From Crocinitomicaceae bacterium (lineage in GTDB: Bacteria > Bacteroidota > Bacteroidia > Flavobacteriales_D > Crocinitomicaceae), in NCBI GenBank assembly GCA_023957475.1, contig JAMLHA010000004.1, forward strand, positions 62,001-126,000: a DNA stretch of 64,000 nucleotides, given 5' to 3'. The notes under the pieces were generated by a model that ran no database searches, was not told where the DNA came from, and saw only the letters and a program-made list of their open reading frames with translations. The first letter of the stretch is position 1; each line of letters begins with the position of its first letter. Positions 61,262 to 64,000 of the stretch are shown here, piece by piece. Position numbers and translations under genes: made by a program.

Positions 61262-62878
61262 TTACTTCACTGTCTTAAAGAAAGCTTTAGCTTGTGCATC
61301 GTTAGGGTCTAACGTTTGAATAGTTCCCCAAATTTCTTTAGCTTTTTCAATATCTTTTTCTGTAGAGTTTACGTAATAATCTCCTAAGTATTTATAAGCT
61401 TCTATTGCCATACTTTTAAATTGACCCGCTTTTTGATCATCAGTCAAATTTGTTAAGAAACTTTCATAGTGTCCTTTTGCTGCCCAAGTTTCTTTACTTT
61501 CATCAATGTGCGATTGACAACGTGCTCTCCACAAATGGCTCATTGCATAACTTGGAGATTGTTCCAATACTCTCGCATTTGCTTGGTCACATTTCACATA
61601 ATCTTGCGGTCCAAAGTAATATGCACGGCCCAATTCATAGTATTCAGCCAAACTCAAGTTAGAAGAATCACCTGCCATTTTCTTTGTAAACATTTCAATA
61701 GCAGCAGCATAATTTTTATCCTTCATATAAGTGCCTGCCAATTCACCATAAATACCACCTCTAATTAAAGGATCTGTTTCGGCAGCTTTTTTCATGCTTT
61801 CAAAATATTTTTCTGGTTGATTCATTTTTTGGTAAAACAACGCTTCATAACGGTAGTCAGAACCGATGATTTTATCTTTTGGCACAATTTTAAAATACTC
61901 ATTCAAAGCTTCCAATCCTTTAACATAAGCAGCAGAATCCGCATTGTTTGCCGCATTGTCTTCGTAAATTGAGTAAGCATAAATACGTTCTGTGTACATA
62001 TTTTTGTAGTTTCTATTGTGTAGCAAATCAATTTCTTTTATTGCTTCACCGTATTTTGTACCTAAGAACAAAGATGTTGCATAACGGTAACGTGCATGGT
62101 CGCTATCGTTTAATTGCAAGTATTTTTGCCAGTTCGCAATTGATTGAGCTGTTTGACCAAATTTCATGTTCAATTCAGCACGTTCACGGTATGCAGGTGC
62201 ATAATTTGGTTCCATATCTTGTGCTACTCGATACAAACTATCTGCCAATTTAGGGTTTTGCGCACGTTGATAGATTTTTGCTTTACGAACAAACACACGA
62301 GCATTGCTATTGATATCCGCTGCTTTGTTGTAATACTTCATCGCTTCTGTACTGTTTCTTGGATTAATCTCCACTTGCGCATCACCCATCAACAAGTATC
62401 CATTTTGGTTTTTAGGTTCCAATTTCATAGCCTCTTCCAACAAACTTGCAGCTTGTTTTAAGCTTTTTTGAGGTGATTCAATCATCACTGCTGCAATTTG
62501 GCGAATTACCTCTGCATTTTTGCGTTTTGTAGATTTCAACAAACCTTGAAATAACGCACTTGCAGAAGTTGTGTCACCAGAAATCCACATAGCTTTTCCT
62601 TTACCAACAACAGACAATGGATTTTCTGGAGCAATTTCAGCACCTTTGTTCCACATAATCTTTGCTGAATCACTATCATCAGCTTGGAAATAATTTTCTC
62701 CGTAGAAGAAATAAACATCTCCTAAGTTACCTCCTTGATTCAATAATGTACGAAAATCTTTTCCGGCTTCTTCGTAGCGTTCATTGTCCGTTTTTTTGAT
62801 TGCATCACCTAAAGTTTGTCCAAAAGAAACTCCTGTTGTGACACCTATCGAGAACATTATTATTGTAAATCGTTTCAT
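61262..62878 (-). CDS. TPR-repeat exported protein
   Basis: A 538-residue exported protein (signal FTIIMFSIGVTTGVSFGQ). It is almost entirely tetratricopeptide helices (DVYFFYGENYFQADDSDSAKIMW, GYLLMGDAQVEINPRNSTEAM, PAYRERAELNMKFGQTAQSI, AQAKAFFKTVK at the end). No enzymatic domain. In many Bacteroidota a TPR protein of this kind closes an ExbB-ExbD-TonB-binding-protein cluster, and here a PstS-like gene lies just upstream; the ExbBD/TonB part would be beyond the window and is inferred. Confidence 0.82.
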   Translation of the reverse strand: MKRFTIIMFSIGVTTGVSFGQTLGDAIKKTDNERYEEAGKDFRTLLNQGGNLGDVYFFYGENYFQADDSDSAKIMWNKGAEIAPENPLSVVGKGKAMWISGDTTSASALFQGLLKSTKRKNAEVIRQIAAVMIESPQKSLKQAASLLEEAMKLEPKNQNGYLLMGDAQVEINPRNSTEAMKYYNKAADINSNARVFVRKAKIYQRAQNPKLADSLYRVAQDMEPNYAPAYRERAELNMKFGQTAQSIANWQKYLQLNDSDHARYRYATSLFLGTKYGEAIKEIDLLHNRNYKNMYTERIYAYSIYEDNAANNADSAAYVKGLEALNEYFKIVPKDKIIGSDYRYEALFYQKMNQPEKYFESMKKAAETDPLIRGGIYGELAGTYMKDKNYAAAIEMFTKKMAGDSSNLSLAEYYELGRAYYFGPQDYVKCDQANARVLEQSPSYAMSHLWRARCQSHIDESKETWAAKGHYESFLTNLTDDQKAGQFKSMAIEAYKYLGDYYVNSTEKDIEKAKEIWGTIQTLDPNDAQAKAFFKTVK

Positions 62879-63007
62879 TTTATTTAATTTTCTAGTTTCT
62901 GATATTTATTCTAAATCAAAATCCTTGCCAAAAACAAAAACTTTGGTTAAAAGAAGTCGCTAATATACTATTTTTTTTACTTCTGACCGAGTAAAAATTA
63001 GTTTAAT

Positions 63008-63150
63008 GAGATTTCTCACTTTGTTCAAAATGACAATCAATTAGTTAGGTTCTTTGGGTGGGTTAGGTTGGTGGTTTTGCCACCAACCTAACCCACCCAA
63101 ATCAAAATCACGACAAAAACACTGTCATTCAGAGCAAAGTGAAGAATCTC
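63008..63150. repeat. Nested palindromic intergenic repeat, copy 3 (best preserved)
   Basis: Left arm 63008-63035 (GAGATTTCTCAC...AAAATGACA) is the inverted near-copy (23 of 28 bases) of the right arm 63123-63150 (TGTCATTC...AAGAATCTC). Between them a perfect 22-bp hairpin (63053-63074 with 63080-63101, 5-base loop) forms the centre. The arms match copies 1 and 2; the centre is different. It sits in the 305-base gap between the binding-protein gene and the TPR gene, which otherwise holds nothing recognisable. Confidence 0.75.
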
Positions 63151-63183
63151 ATCTATTTAGTCGGTTAGTACTGTGTTTTTTAT

Positions 63184-64000
63184 TTATTCAGTTCGAATAT
63201 TTAACATTCTAGCTTGCATATTTGCTGGGAGTAAAGAAGATTTCAAGATAATCAATTGACCTTTTTCGCCAGTCATAAAATTAACAAATCCAGCATCCAA
63301 AGTTGTTCTACCTGCTTTTGTAATCATCCAAACTTCTCTCACCAAAGGATAGGATTTATTATCGTGATACCCTTCGTAAATATATGCTTGGTAGGGTTTG
63401 AAATAGTCCTCTCCCTCGTTTTTCGCAACAGAAACAATGGTTAATCCATCTCTAAAATCCAATGTTGCCGGATCGTCTTCATCACTAATCCAATTCACAC
63501 CGATAATGCCCAATGCGTTTCTGTTTTCTTTCACGTAATTGATAACTTCTTCATTTGAGTTAACAGCAAATACATTATCAGGCATTTTATCTACATCTGC
63601 CAATTTTCTGATCGCATTGAAATTTGCCGAATTTTTATTGTCAAATACCACGTTGATTCTCTTGTTGGTACTTGTCCACAAAGAATCTTTCCCTTGAATA
63701 ATGTTTTTCAAACGCTCAACAGTCATCAACGTATCCGTATTTTCTGGATTGACAATTAAAGCTACGGCATCAATTGCCAACTGAGTGCTTCTTACTTCGA
63801 TGTTGTATTTGCTCAACAAGGATTTTTTCTCTTCATCGGTAAAATCTCTGGTAATACAAATTGTAGAAGTTTTACCGCTAAAAAATGCTTCAATAGCATC
63901 GTTTTCGGTAACATAATGTGCATTAACTGTAGCCAAAGGATATTGGCCTTCAAAGGTATAAATACTGGTTTCAAACAACGGCTTAAACGATTCTTCTAAG
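63184..64000 (-). CDS. PstS-like phosphate-binding protein, N-terminus beyond the window
   Basis: The frame is open through the right edge (LEESFKPLFETSIYTFEG at the window end), so the gene is partial and about 271 residues are visible. Features fit PBP-like substrate-binding proteins of the PstS family: NPENTDTLMTVERLKNIIQG, NSNEEVINYVKENRNALGIIGVNW, YPLVREVWMITKAG, and a C-terminal GFVNFMTGEKGQLIILKSSLLPA. Canonical PstS loops for phosphate are not all visible. In Bacteroidota such proteins often lie with ExbB/ExbD/TonB and a TPR protein, which agrees with the gene just downstream here. Confidence 0.82.
   Translation of the reverse strand, partial: LEESFKPLFETSIYTFEGQYPLATVNAHYVTENDAIEAFFSGKTSTICITRDFTDEEKKSLLSKYNIEVRSTQLAIDAVALIVNPENTDTLMTVERLKNIIQGKDSLWTSTNKRINVVFDNKNSANFNAIRKLADVDKMPDNVFAVNSNEEVINYVKENRNALGIIGVNWISDEDDPATLDFRDGLTIVSVAKNEGEDYFKPYQAYIYEGYHDNKSYPLVREVWMITKAGRTTLDAGFVNFMTGEKGQLIILKSSLLPANMQARMLNIRTE

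Noticed and set aside
63184..63978. Complete gene starting at 63978
   Set aside because: The TTG there is only the first start-like codon before the window edge; the frame is open to base 64000, so the gene is truncated by the window.
1..64000. tRNA or rRNA genes
   Set aside because: No cloverleaf-like GGTTCGA-type T-arm sequences with matching acceptor stems or rRNA signatures were seen by eye on either strand; a covariance search (tRNAscan-SE) would be decisive.

Overview
The window is AT-rich chromosomal DNA of a member of the Bacteroidota, most likely a gliding-type Flavobacteriales bacterium. This rests on type IX secretion (T9SS) genes in the conserved order gldJ / PorP-like / porU / porV, several PorP/SprF proteins, type B C-terminal sorting domains, TonB-dependent receptors with carboxypeptidase-like N-terminal domains, many lipoproteins, and promoters of the Bacteroidota TAnnTTTG type. 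A family such as Crocinitomicaceae (Fluviicola-like) is only a guess.

Layout. 1-3.6 kb: tail of a truncated gene, a two-component system and a small membrane protein. 3.77-5.09 kb: an intact IS3-family insertion sequence with a frameshift signal. 5.2-7.0 kb: a palindromic repeat, then a PepSY-type membrane protein with a lipoprotein chelatase (CbiX/CbiK-like). 7.2-18.4 kb: a five-gene operon of two giant secreted repeat proteins (IgGFc-binding-like head, repeats, PKD modules, type B sorting tail), each followed by its own PorP/SprF protein, ending in a PorE-like OmpA protein. 18.5-32.2 kb: a large outer-membrane protein of unknown role, murF, gldJ, a multiply frameshifted PorP/SprF gene, the sortase porU and the outer-membrane shuttle porV. 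32.2-35.3 kb: an accessory island with an attC-like fold-back sequence, a tightly coupled two-gene cassette (unknown protein + HNH nuclease) and a decayed KilA-N gene. 35.3-43 kb: sugar/polysaccharide genes (DegT aminotransferase, UDP-glucose dehydrogenase, CapD/FlaA1-type enzyme) with a thioesterase and a hydrolase. 43-47 kb: a second PorE-like protein, an outer-membrane protein and lipoproteins. 47.1-50.7 kb: a TPP riboswitch in front of a TonB-dependent receptor and an acyl-CoA-dehydrogenase-like flavoprotein. 50.8-64 kb: HD hydrolase, thioredoxin-like protein, lipoproteins, SppA, a SpoU methyltransferase, a TonB receptor with a DUF4249 lipoprotein, and a TPR protein beside a PstS-like binding protein that runs off the window.

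How it fits together. The T9SS genes (GldJ, PorU, PorV, PorP/SprF proteins, PorE-like OmpA proteins) and the two type B CTD proteins are machinery and cargo of one surface-export system: PorV and PorU receive and cleave/attach cargo, PorP/SprF proteins partner with type B cargo, and OmpA domains fix the assembly to peptidoglycan. The polysaccharide enzymes may supply sugars for the surface glycolipid to which such cargo is attached; that link is inference.

Most worth a second look: the TPP-riboswitch-controlled flavoprotein, the coupled HNH cassette, the duplicated cargo/SprF operon, a nested palindromic repeat family present three times, and a PorP gene whose protein sequence is intact but broken by many small indels.
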